The translations under genes and the position numbers were made by a program. This document shows, one piece after another, positions 54,415 through 62,206 of a stretch of 64,000 nt of DNA. Source of the DNA: Gemmatimonadaceae bacterium. GTDB lineage: Bacteria > Gemmatimonadota > Gemmatimonadetes > Gemmatimonadales > Gemmatimonadaceae. The first letter of the stretch is position 1. Every line of letters begins with the position of its first letter. The notes under the pieces were generated by a model. That model was not told where the DNA came from. It was given only the letters and a program-made list of their open reading frames with translations, and ran no database searches. The stretch spans positions 1 to 64,000 of the forward strand of contig JANYHT010000010.1 of assembly GCA_025358925.1 (NCBI GenBank), given 5' to 3'.

Positions 54415-54681
54415 GATGAACATTAAACCCATCGGTTGGGTTTATCCACGAGCAACGCGCTCTTCACTCTCGACTGTTTACAGCGCGCGTCTTGCAATGT
54501 TGCCTCACATCACAACGTGACTCGCGCGACCGCACGATTCGCTCGTGCGCGTATCATCTTGACATCGCGCGATTGATGATGCCTAACCGTGCGTTTGCTG
54601 TGACGAACGCGCGCGTTAGAACGCGCGGGCCAGTTTTGTATTAGATTGAGCATTCTTGGAATTTCACCCGAGGAACGTTGC

Positions 54682-54891
54682 ATGTTTTTGACCCTGGAGA
54701 TCGAAGAAGAAGCCGACGGGCGCTTTATCGCCGAGGTGCCAGACTTGCCCGGCGTCGTCGCCTATGGCACTACCCAGGAACAGGCCGTCGCGCGCGCGCA
54801 AGCGCTCGCCCTGCGTGTCTTGGCCGACCGATTAGAGAATGGAGAACCCGCGCCCAGCTTGCTGCCGCTCGACTTCCGCGCGGCGTCCTAG
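54682..54891 (+). CDS. hicB: HicB-type antitoxin
   Basis: Start at ATG 54682 behind GAGGAA. The 69 residues read MFLTLEIEEEADGRFIAEVPDLPGVVAYG, then TTQEQAVARAQALALRVLADRLENGE, the HicB partial RNase-H fold with the usual LPGVVAYG. It neutralises HicA. The order HicB then HicA is known. HicA follows 11 bases after its stop. Confidence 0.85.
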   Translation: MFLTLEIEEEADGRFIAEVPDLPGVVAYGTTQEQAVARAQALALRVLADRLENGEPAPSLLPLDFRAAS

Positions 54892-54902
54892 CAAGCAGCC
54901 GA

Positions 54903-55115
54903 ATGAGCGAGTGGCCAGCGGCGAAAGCGCGGCGTGTATTGGCAGCGTTGTTGCGTATTGGATGGGCCGTAAAGCGCGAGGCAAGTTCACATTAAGTGTT
55001 AACTCATCCCGATTGGCCGGACACGATATTCGCGTTTCACGACAGCGAAGAAATTGGGCCGCGCATGCTCGCGCGCATTGCGAAGAAAACCGGGTTGCGT
55101 CCGGAAGATGTGTGA
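54903..55115 (+). pseudogene. hicA: HicA-type toxin with in-frame stop codon
   Basis: ATG 54903 opens MSEWPAAKARRVLAALLRIGWAVKREASSH, then TAA at 54993-54995, then without a shift VLTHPDWPDTIFAFHDSEEIGPRMLARIAKKTGLRPEDV and TGA at 55115. The family has Lys or Arg at the TAA position, after the catalytic SSH. One base change (AAA to TAA) explains it. The product would be 30 residues and lack most of the dsRNA-binding fold, so the toxin should be inactive unless read through. Confidence 0.82.
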
Positions 55116-55266
55116 ACCGACGCATCCGTGCGGGAGCGTTCGACCGAGCGTTGCTGCAGTTGTTATGAAGCGGCTGGCCCCCCCGGCGACGTGGTGGCAG
55201 TGTTGAGCGCCACAGGTGTTACACGCGGTCGATGCCGCACCAGACTGCCCGAGGAGACCAGCCACC

Positions 55267-56303
55267 ATGTATACGATAGGAATTGATCTGCACAAACGCG
55301 AGAGTCAACTCTGTATTCAAACGGGCGACGGCGTGTTTGTGGAACGCCGCATTGCGACGACGCGCGAGCGATTCACCGCGGTGCTCGCGCCGTATGCGCC
55401 CGCGCGTGTGTTGCTCGAGGCGGCCACCGAAAGTGAATGGGTCGCGCGGCATCTCGAAGCCGACGGGCATACGGTGATCGTCGCCGATCCCAATTTCGCG
55501 CCGATGTATGCCACGCGCTCACGGCGCGTGAAAACTGACAAACGCGATGCGCGCACCCTCTGCGAAGCGTGTGCGCGGGGCACGTACCAATCGACGCATC
55601 GGCTGTCCGAAGCGCAGCGGCATGTGCGCGCCGAACTCACCGTGCGAGAGACGCTCGTGCGGACGCGCACCCGATGTGTCGCCGTGATCAAGGCGGCGGT
55701 GAGACGCGAAGGGTTGCGCTTGAGCGTGGGCACTCCAGAACACACCGCGCGGAAAGTGGCCGTGTTGCCGCTCGGCGATGCCACGCGCGTCGAAGTCGCG
55801 CCGCTGCTCGCGCGCATCGCGATGTGCAATACGCAGATCGACGAGGCCGACGACCGCTTGACCCTGCTCGCCGCCACGAGTGCGCCCGCGCGTTTGTTGC
55901 AATCGATGCCAATGATCGGACCCGTGACCGCGTTAGGCTTTGTCGCGGCGCTCGATGACATTGCCCGATTCCCGAGTGCGTCCCATGTCGCCGCCTACCT
56001 CGGACTCGTGCCGAGCGAATACAGCTCCGGTGAACGACAACAACGCGCCACATCACGAAACGCGGCGATACGCGCACCCGATGGTTGCTCGTCGAAGCCG
56101 CGTGGCGCATCATGCGGTCCAAGAATCCCACCGTCGCCCCACTGCAACTCTGGACGGCGCGGATCATCGCACGGCGCGGTCGCCGAATCGCGATCGTGGC
56201 GCTGGCCCGCCGTTTGGCGACGCTCTGTTACGCAATGTGGCGCACGAATACACCGTATCACGCGACTCGTCTTCAGCACGCGCCATTGGAGGGGGTCGCG
56301 TAA
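55267..56303 (+). mobile_element. IS110-family element with frameshifted transposase
   Basis: ATG 55267 opens MYTIGIDLHKRES with the first catalytic Asp. LLEAATESEW, DPNFAPMYATRSRRVKTDKRDA (DEDD motif) and a C-terminal PMIGPVTALGFVAALDDIARFPSASHVAAYLGLVPSE (transposase_20) follow. At about 56047 the frame leaves the family; the proper continuation HITKRGDTRTRWLLVEAAWRIM runs in another frame to 56303. One G lost in GCG-GCC explains it. The catalytic Ser region is scrambled, so it is probably inactive. No terminal repeats are expected for IS110. Confidence 0.85.
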
Positions 56304-56548
56304 CGATTGCACCACAACCGATTGCATCGCGTGTATGCATGATGAGATGACCGACAGGACCAGGAGACGCGTCCTTTGACTGGGCCGCTGGTGAGGCCGT
56401 GCTGCAGTTTGCGTCCCTGTGTCCCCGTATAATCAACTGCGCGAGCGACCTCGTCGCTGAAGTACGAGCGCGAACAGAAGACTGAGCGGCACCTCGTCGA
56501 CGTGACACACGCACCACACCCAGCACATGCACGGCAGCATCCCCGTGC

Positions 56549-56878
56549 GTGCAACAACAAGCACCCCCCAACTGCCCCATTAACTGGCTTGACATTTCAA
56601 CCCGCTTCACAGAGACGTTGGAGCGAGAAACATCGCGCGGGCGTGTGTATCGCATCCGGTTAGGACCCGGTCAGGCGACGAGCCTGCACCGACACGCCCA
56701 ACCGGGCCTGTTAATTCAAATCAGCAATGGCAAGGTCGTGTTGACCGGCGATGCTTCCGCGGCATCCAGTGCTCAATCCGGGACGGGCGCATGGTGGTGG
56801 CGTGAAGCAGGCAACATCCATTCGATTAGAAATGCGAGTGACGCGCCGATTGAGTTGGTCGAGATCGATTGGAAATGA
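56549..56878 (+). CDS. Cupin-domain protein
   Basis: The 109 residues form a small cupin: RIRLGPGQATSLHRHAQPGLLIQISNG is motif 1 with HRH and a missing Glu, and NIHSIRNASDAPIELVEIDWK is motif 2 with His. The metal site therefore may be partial. Such small cupins bind a ligand or metal. Start ATG 56549 is uncertain (MQQQAPPNCP). It separates the IS110 element from TA remnants. Confidence 0.72.
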   Translation: MQQQAPPNCPINWLDISTRFTETLERETSRGRVYRIRLGPGQATSLHRHAQPGLLIQISNGKVVLTGDASAASSAQSGTGAWWWREAGNIHSIRNASDAPIELVEIDWK

Positions 56879-56924
56879 CGGTGCATGGGGAGGCGTGTCG
56901 ACAGCGTCCGAGGTGCCATCGTTG

Positions 56925-57053
56925 ATGGTCGACCGAAACGCTGAAGTTCTCGCTGAGCATTCGCTGATGTGGCCGACCTCCGATCGTGCTCGGCTTGCGC
57001 TTGTTGCTCGCGAGTATTGAGCCGAGCGAGGCGGACGTGGAGGCTGCGTGGGA
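56925..57053 (+). pseudogene. Addiction-module antitoxin remnant, frameshifted
   Basis: ATG 56925 opens MVDRNAEVLAEHSLMWPTSDRARLAL, then a shift near 57000 continues as LLASIEPSEADVEAAWD, the two halves of the addiction-module component. It ends in an abrupt join to DUF4160 sequence at about 57050. Confidence 0.6.
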
Positions 57054-57158
57054 TGTTCGTTCTCGAGTGGCACGAATTACATCACGCTGAGCTCATTGCC
57101 AGTTGGGAACGCGCGCGGTTGCGCGAACCATTACTGCCCATCGCGCCACTCGATCAAG
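57054..57158 (+). pseudogene. DUF4160 C-terminal remnant
   Basis: Frame from 57054: FVLEWHELHHAELIASWERARLREPLLPIAPLD, the typical DUF4160 end. The N-terminal two-thirds is missing; an addiction-module remnant sits directly in front. An intact DUF2442 partner follows. Confidence 0.65.
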
Positions 57159-57179
57159 TGCTCTCTCACCCCTCCACGC

Positions 57180-57428
57180 ATGCTCCACATTCTCAGCGTC
57201 CAGCCTACAGCCGAGTATCGATTGCAGTTGAGATTCGACGATGGCGTTGAAGGTGAAGTCGATCTATGTGCCGAGTTGACCGGCACCGTCTTCGAACCAT
57301 TGCGCAATGTGGAGCTGTTTCGCCAAGTCATGACTGATGCGGAACTGCACACCATCGCGTGGCCAAGTGGCGCTGACTTCGCGCCCGAGTTCTTGCGCAC
57401 CTTAGTCCGGCAGCGATCGGCTGCATAA
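57180..57428 (+). CDS. DUF2442-family protein
   Basis: Start at ATG 57180 (MLHILSVQPTAEYRL). The 82 residues match the short DUF2442 type: LQLRFDDGVEGEVDLCAEL, VFEPLRNVELFRQVMTDAELHTIAWPSGADFAPEFL. It usually follows DUF4160 and is regarded as its partner (possible antitoxin). Here DUF4160 is only a remnant, so this is another case of a partner outliving its mate. Confidence 0.85.
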   Translation: MLHILSVQPTAEYRLQLRFDDGVEGEVDLCAELTGTVFEPLRNVELFRQVMTDAELHTIAWPSGADFAPEFLRTLVRQRSAA

Positions 57429-57544
57429 TGGCGAGAAGCTCTGAACTAGCTCGCGGATGCGGCTCTCACCGAGCATCGTACAGCTACTCGGTTGTCACAA
57501 TCTGTATGCAATACTAATTTCGTACTTATCTCTTTCACACTGAG

Positions 57545-57790
57545 GTGGTTGTGGCCAAGACCCAATTGACGTCCCGTCGCGCCGCGGCGTCCCGTACACG
57601 CAAGAACGTGCTGATCGATCAGGGAAAACTTGATGCTGCGAAAAAAGCGCTCGGCGCGCCAACCGAGACGGCAACGATTGATGCCGCGCTCGATCTCGTG
57701 GTGTTTCGGAGCGAGGTCTTTCATGCCCTTGACCGAGTCGCTGCGACAGGTGCGCTTGCGCCCGCCGCGCGGACTCGACGCGCAGGATGA
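57545..57790 (+). CDS. VapB-type antitoxin
   Basis: Start at GTG 57545 (alternative GTG 57551). The 81-residue protein contains TRKNVLIDQGKLDAAKKALGAPTETATIDAAL, the ribbon-helix-helix DNA-binding type. It binds the PIN toxin and represses the operon. The stop overlaps the toxin ATG as ATGA. Confidence 0.8.
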   Translation: MVVAKTQLTSRRAAASRTRKNVLIDQGKLDAAKKALGAPTETATIDAALDLVVFRSEVFHALDRVAATGALAPAARTRRAG

Positions 57791-58236
57791 TCTACACCCT
57801 CGATACAAACATCCTCGTCGATGCGGTACGCCAGCCAGCCGACCTGGAGCAGTTGAAGCAATTCCTGAATTGGGCGTTGCCGCAGACCGCGCTATCAAGC
57901 GTTGTCGCGAGCGAATTACTTGCGGGTGCGCGAACGGATGCTGCGCGTCGGCTCGTCGAACGCGAATTGTTGGACGCATTCGATCGACGAGGGCGGATTG
58001 TTGCACCGAGTTCTGAGGCATGGACCAAGACGGGATTGCTGCTCGGCCGATTCGGCGGAACCACTATTGGAGCGTCATGGCAAAATGATCTCCTGCTCGC
58101 GCACACGGCGCGCGAGCGTGGGTGGTGCGTGATTACGCGTGACAAAGATTTCGACCGCATTCGAACGCACCTGAAGGGGCTGCGCGTGTCGGCACCGTAT
58201 CCACGGCGGCCGACCGGTGCATGGGCCGCTGTATGA
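57787..58236 (+). CDS. VapC-type PIN-domain toxin
   Basis: The 149 residues begin MIYTLDTNILVDAVRQP with the first catalytic Asp. VASELLAGART supplies the Glu, ASWQNDLLLAHTARERG the third acidic residue, and VITRDKDFDRI the last Asp. It should cut tRNA or rRNA when freed from VapB. The full acidic set is present and the frame is open, so this is the only intact TA pair of the island. Confidence 0.9.
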   Translation: MIYTLDTNILVDAVRQPADLEQLKQFLNWALPQTALSSVVASELLAGARTDAARRLVERELLDAFDRRGRIVAPSSEAWTKTGLLLGRFGGTTIGASWQNDLLLAHTARERGWCVITRDKDFDRIRTHLKGLRVSAPYPRRPTGAWAAV

Positions 58237-58310
58237 CGTCGCGACGACGGCTTGTGACTGCCCCAGCTTCGCACATCGCGCGTGCAGCGCATCACCCAGT
58301 CGGAGCTGAA

Positions 58311-59537
58311 TTACAGGCTCTTCAAATACTGCACGAGATCAGCCTTTTGCGTACTCGTGAGATTGAGTGATTTTCGCGTGTTGTACAATTCCACCACGGC
58401 ATCGAGCGTCGGCGCCACACCATTGTGAAAGTACGGCGCGTGTTGCCACAGTCCGCGCAGTGGCGTGGTCCGGTACATCTTCGTGGCGCTGCGCGAGGCC
58501 AAGCTTGGGCCGCCGTTTGGCTCGGGCTCGCTCACAACTTCTGTCGGCGCGTGCAACCGTGAATTGGCGTCACTGAACAAAGCACCAGTGTGACAGGATG
58601 CACATTTTCCAGCGCCAGTGAACACGACCTGTCCGCGTTTGGCCGCCGCTGGGTCGAAACTTCCGGCTGTTGCAGTCGGAGGTGAAAGACTGAGCTGATA
58701 CGCCTGCAGCGCCGGCAAAAATGCAGACACAGAGTCGGGAAGATTTTGTACATCGTCTGGTGGAGTCATGCGCTTTTCGACGAATGACCCGTGCCCGTGC
58801 ATTTGCGTGACCGCAACGTACCGATTCCAATAGGCGACGTCCGCTCCGTCGCCCGTGTACGTGACGCTGTGCATGCCAAGGAGACCGTAGGCCGGAGGAA
58901 TGACCGACGGATTGTTCTGTCCGTCAAAATTGTAGCGGGCGTCATATTTTCCTTTGCCCCACGAGTTGTAAACCGCCTTCTGGGCAGCCGTTAACGCGGG
59001 TGAGAGTGCGATAATTGCACCGGGATTTAGATCGTGGTTGGGCCAACCGTCGAGCCGTTTACCGATTCCTGCAGCGAACGAGTTGTCGACGGTTGAATGG
59101 CAGAGCGCGCAGGTAATACCAACGCGAGTGAGCACGTCTCGGCCGTTGACCGTCGTCACCGTACCACGCAGCCCTACCACGGCGTTCAGCTTGAGCAATG
59201 CAACCGTAGTCGCGGGACTGGTGAGGCTGATCGACTTGTTCTGAATGCCCTGCACTACGGCGGGCGGAAGTGAGTCGGTGTCGACCTTCAGACCGACCGA
59301 AAGCGCCGTGGTGGGATCAACCGCGGTCCGGATGACTTCATGCATACGGAGCGTATCTGTCCAGAAGGTCTCATCGCCAAACGTTGCGTAGCGAAAAATG
59401 ACTTTGCCTTGGGCAACAGCAGTGGGATCCAACGTCTCAGCAGGAGGAGCGGCGCGCTCTTTGTCGCAACCGGATGTGCCAAACACGAACGCCAATCCGG
59501 TCAGAATTATTGTAACAGCGCGGGGAGTCGGCGACAT
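58311..59537 (-). CDS. Dihaem cytochrome c lipoprotein, MauG/peroxidase-like
   Basis: Start at ATG 59537 (MSPTPRAVTIIL) behind GGAAAG. The leader ends at lipobox FGTSGC, so it is lipidated. About 408 residues with two haem sites, CALCH (about residue 145) and CASCH (about residue 315), then APYFHNGVAPTLDAVVELYN, typical of the dihaem peroxidase/MauG-like group. It should carry electrons or oxidise substrates at the membrane surface. Diverges from the AraC regulator with 105 bases between. Confidence 0.88.
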   Translation of the reverse strand: MSPTPRAVTIILTGLAFVFGTSGCDKERAAPPAETLDPTAVAQGKVIFRYATFGDETFWTDTLRMHEVIRTAVDPTTALSVGLKVDTDSLPPAVVQGIQNKSISLTSPATTVALLKLNAVVGLRGTVTTVNGRDVLTRVGITCALCHSTVDNSFAAGIGKRLDGWPNHDLNPGAIIALSPALTAAQKAVYNSWGKGKYDARYNFDGQNNPSVIPPAYGLLGMHSVTYTGDGADVAYWNRYVAVTQMHGHGSFVEKRMTPPDDVQNLPDSVSAFLPALQAYQLSLSPPTATAGSFDPAAAKRGQVVFTGAGKCASCHTGALFSDANSRLHAPTEVVSEPEPNGGPSLASRSATKMYRTTPLRGLWQHAPYFHNGVAPTLDAVVELYNTRKSLNLTSTQKADLVQYLKSL

Positions 59538-59642
59538 GGAATTCTTTCCGTGTGGCAGGAATAGTCCGTGATGTGAACATGTCAACCAAGTGTGCGACAG
59601 GTGCTCCGTCTTGTAGAATCTTGATGCTGTTAAACGAGGTGC

Positions 59643-60575
59643 ATGCGTATGAACACTGAGGGTCAGGCTCGCGGTGGTCACTGCCAAGTTGATCACGCCG
59701 ACATCGTTTCGCTCGACACCGCGTCAGGCGATCGCGCGGAGCTCATGCGTACCTCGTATCAACGGCAGGTTTTCCCACGACATAGTCACGACTACTTCAC
59801 ACTGGGCCTGATGTTGCGCGGGGCGGGAACGCTATGGCATCGCGGTGCGGAGCACATCGCGTATCGCGGCGACGTCGTGGTGATTCCGCCGGGGGAAATT
59901 CATACGGGTGGGCAAACGCGCGGAACGACCGTGCTCTCATATCTTGCCGTTCACCTATCGACAAAACTTTTCGCAGCGTATGCCAGCGCTGACGAGAGCG
60001 GAGGTGAACGCGTTCCATATCTTTCTGCCGGCATTATTCGCGACAAAATTGTCGCGGCACAGCTTCGCCGATTGGACCTCGTTATGCGCGGCGTTCAAGG
60101 TGCCGCTGCGATTGACGACGGCATTGTGGACGACGCGCTTCACGCAGCGATCGCGCAGCTGCTTCGTCACGGCGAGACGCCGCTTTCGTCGCCGAGTCTC
60201 GCGCGTACACGCGAACCCGAATTCGTGCGCATTGTTCGCGAGGTCATCGCCGACTGCTACGCCGACAATACTCAAACCTCTTTACGCGCGTTGGCTGTTC
60301 AAGTGGGCGTCACTACCTCTCACCTTGTCCGTGTGTTTACGCATTCCGTAGGATTGTCACCGCATCAGTATCTTCTTCAAATGCGCGTTAGTCGAGCGAG
60401 CACGTTGTTGGCCCAAGGAGTGCAATTATCGTTCGTGGCAGCGATGACTGGGTTTGTCGATCAGAGTCACCTCACCACGCAGTTCAAACGGTTCGTTGGC
60501 ACGACGCCGGCATCATATCAACGGAGCGTGAGTGCGCGCGCTGGTCTGCACGCGAATCCGCGCTCCAGTCGATGA
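59643..60575 (+). CDS. AraC-family transcriptional regulator
   Basis: ATG 59643 (or 59649). The 310-residue protein has an N-terminal AraC-binding cupin (FPRHSHDYFTLGLMLRGAGTLWHRG, VVVIPPGEIH) and the C-terminal double HTH (TSLRALAVQVGVTTSHLVRVFTHSVGLSPHQYL, MTGFVDQSHLTTQFKRFVGTTPASYQR). It is divergent from the cytochrome gene and probably regulates it or itself. Confidence 0.9.
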   Translation: MRMNTEGQARGGHCQVDHADIVSLDTASGDRAELMRTSYQRQVFPRHSHDYFTLGLMLRGAGTLWHRGAEHIAYRGDVVVIPPGEIHTGGQTRGTTVLSYLAVHLSTKLFAAYASADESGGERVPYLSAGIIRDKIVAAQLRRLDLVMRGVQGAAAIDDGIVDDALHAAIAQLLRHGETPLSSPSLARTREPEFVRIVREVIADCYADNTQTSLRALAVQVGVTTSHLVRVFTHSVGLSPHQYLLQMRVSRASTLLAQGVQLSFVAAMTGFVDQSHLTTQFKRFVGTTPASYQRSVSARAGLHANPRSSR

Positions 60576-60578
60576 GAT

Positions 60579-60809
60579 ATGACGAGCATGAGCGATCCCG
60601 CTGCAGCATCGACGCTGATCGAAGGCAGCGCTCGACGATTGTACAAAGTGCATCAAGGTTTGAAATCGGCGATTACGGACGATCGAATGCCGGGGGAACT
60701 AACTAGCCGCGTCTGTCAGTGGACGGTCCCGATTGCAGGCTGCCGCGGCATCGCTCGTGAGTTCGTCGTAGCTCTTGCCGCTAAGTCCAATTCGGCCTAG
60801 CCTTCGTTT
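60579..60809 (+). other. Gap with one unsupported frame
   Basis: A 73-codon plus-strand frame opens 3 bases after the AraC stop (MTSMSDPAAAS). No family resemblance, and codon use is unconvincing. No other feature seen. Confidence 0.3.
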
Positions 60810-61037
60810 ATGAATGCCACGGAGCGCATCACCATTGAGCCTGGAAAGCGGAGCGGCAAACCTTGCATCCGCGGGCTCCGGATTACTGTCGACGACGTGC
60901 TCTCCTCTCTCGCTGCGGGGATGTGTGAGGCGGAAATTCTGGCAGACTTTCCCGACCTAGAGCACGAGGATGTTCTCGCTGTGTTTGCGTTTGCGGCCGA
61001 TCGCGAGCGTCGCATGACCATCAATTCGGCCGCGTAG
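60810..61037 (+). CDS. DUF433-family antitoxin-like protein
   Basis: The 75 residues read TERITIEPGKRSGKPCIRGLRITVDDVLSSLAAGMCEAEILADFPDLEHEDVLAVFAFAADRERR, the full DUF433 pattern including the P-C-I-R-G-x-R motif. DUF433 proteins carry an HTH and pair with DUF5615 PIN-like proteins. The partner starts 13 bases downstream and is broken. Confidence 0.88.
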   Translation: MNATERITIEPGKRSGKPCIRGLRITVDDVLSSLAAGMCEAEILADFPDLEHEDVLAVFAFAADRERRMTINSAA

Positions 61038-61049
61038 TCACAGCTGCCA

Positions 61050-61303
61050 GTGACGGTGCGCCAACTGTTTGACGAAAATCTCAGTCCCGCACTGGTTCGT
61101 GACTTGGCGGATCTTTCCCTGCGTCAGAACATGTACGCAATCGGCGATTGCAATCGGCACCGGACCACGAGATTTGGCGTCGTGCGGCAACGGATGGATT
61201 CTTGATCGTAACGAAAGACGATGACTTTCGACAACGCAGTTTCTTCTATGGTTTTCCGCCGCAAGTATTTTGGTTGCGGCCTCGTCTCCGGAAGCGAACA
61301 TGA
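61050..61303 (+). pseudogene. DUF5615 PIN-like toxin, frameshifted
   Basis: GTG 61050 opens VTVRQLFDENLSPALVRDLADL with the first Asp. Near 61103 one T is missing from a T run; the family continues in another frame: FPASEHV, HEIWRRAATDGFLIVTKDDDFRQRSFFYGFPPQVFWLR to 61303. The C-terminus after LR is also unlike the family. As it stands the product ends in unrelated residues, so it should be inactive. Confidence 0.78.
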
Positions 61304-61576
61304 TGTTGTTCGAGTTGATAGCGTCACAGTGTCGCCCCCCGCGCTGTTAAGCGGCGCCGACAGGGAAACGGTAATTGTCTCCAGAGACCCTTCTCGTTGA
61401 AGTACGTCGATTCCATATCCAATTCCCCGGCGCGCACCGTGCACCTACTGGTCCAGCAACCGAACGACACACCACTGCGCTACAACATTGTGCTTCCGCT
61501 AACGTCGACATTGAAGTAGCGACGCGAATCGCGCATGCCGTGTGGCGAAATGTTTTTTACGAGGCCTTAACCGTCT
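61304..61576. other. Gap without recognised gene
   Basis: About 270 bases between the broken DUF5615 frame and the nfu stop. I find no gene, hairpin or repeat. Confidence 0.4.
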
Positions 61577-62206
61577 TCACGAGTTTTGCGATTGGTAGAA
61601 AGGTTTTGCCCCGGCCGTGTGGTCTGTCGTGTCGATGATGTCCACGATCTCCGGGGCGACCCTGCGCACTTTCACTTCGAACCCACGCCGCAGTGTGAGT
61701 TGCGAGGCCGCGCATCCTTGGCACCCGCCGCTCATGGTGACAAAAAGGTTTCCGTCCTTCACGTCGACAATGGAAATTTTTCCGCCGTGGGCAGCGATGG
61801 CGCGATTGACTTGCAAGTCCAGAAGTTCCTGAATGACGGTGCGAACCTCAGCGTCGGTGCGCCCCGCCGCACCAGTCGTAAGCGGGGCCGCGAGAATCGC
61901 TGGTACTCCTGCGACGAGATGCGCACGAATGACCGTTCCGATTGCCGATTTCAGTGTCGACCATGAGGCGTCTGAATGCTTGCCGACCGTCACTACGTTC
62001 TCGGTAATGAGCACGTTGATCACACCCGGAAGCTCGAATAACTGCTTGGCGAGCGGTGAACTGCTGGTCAATTCCTTGGCCTGATAAAAGAATGGACCGC
62101 CCGGTTGTATCAATTGGCCAACGCTGAACTTGCATGTGTCGGGATCAGCAACGGAAGAAATGGCACGGATCGTAATCGTCTGATCGAGCGGCAGGACATC
62201 AAACAT
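61577..62206 (-). CDS. Nfu/NifU-type iron-sulfur cluster scaffold
   Basis: The 209-residue protein has an Nfu N-terminal domain (ADPDTCKFSVGQLIQPGG, LAKQLFELPGVINVLITENVVTV) and the NifU-like C-terminal domain (AHGGKISIVDVKDGNLFVTMSGGCQGCAASQLTL) with the CxxC that holds a [4Fe-4S] cluster. It carries clusters to target enzymes. The ATG at 62206 overlaps the end of the Mrp gene by 8 bases, so both are translated together. Confidence 0.93.
   Translation of the reverse strand: MFDVLPLDQTITIRAISSVADPDTCKFSVGQLIQPGGPFFYQAKELTSSSPLAKQLFELPGVINVLITENVVTVGKHSDASWSTLKSAIGTVIRAHLVAGVPAILAAPLTTGAAGRTDAEVRTVIQELLDLQVNRAIAAHGGKISIVDVKDGNLFVTMSGGCQGCAASQLTLRRGFEVKVRRVAPEIVDIIDTTDHTAGAKPFYQSQNS

Noticed and set aside
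55267-56303. Programmed frameshift in the IS110 transposase
   Set aside because: IS110 transposases are made from one frame; no slippery heptamer is seen at the break.
42797-59650. A 17-base near-repeat (TGTTARACGAGGTGCAT) at 42797 and 59630
   Set aside because: One mismatch in 17 bases is expected several times by chance in a window of this size, and nothing else matches around it.
60579-60800. Small gene after the AraC regulator
   Set aside because: No family, no ribosome site, and unconvincing codon use.
42790-61300. Chromosomal integron array with attC sites
   Set aside because: Many small TA genes suggested cassettes, and GTTAGAC/GTTAGAT-like heptamers occur (42797, 42889, 43646). I found no paired RYYYAAC partner at proper distance, no imperfect palindromes and no integrase.
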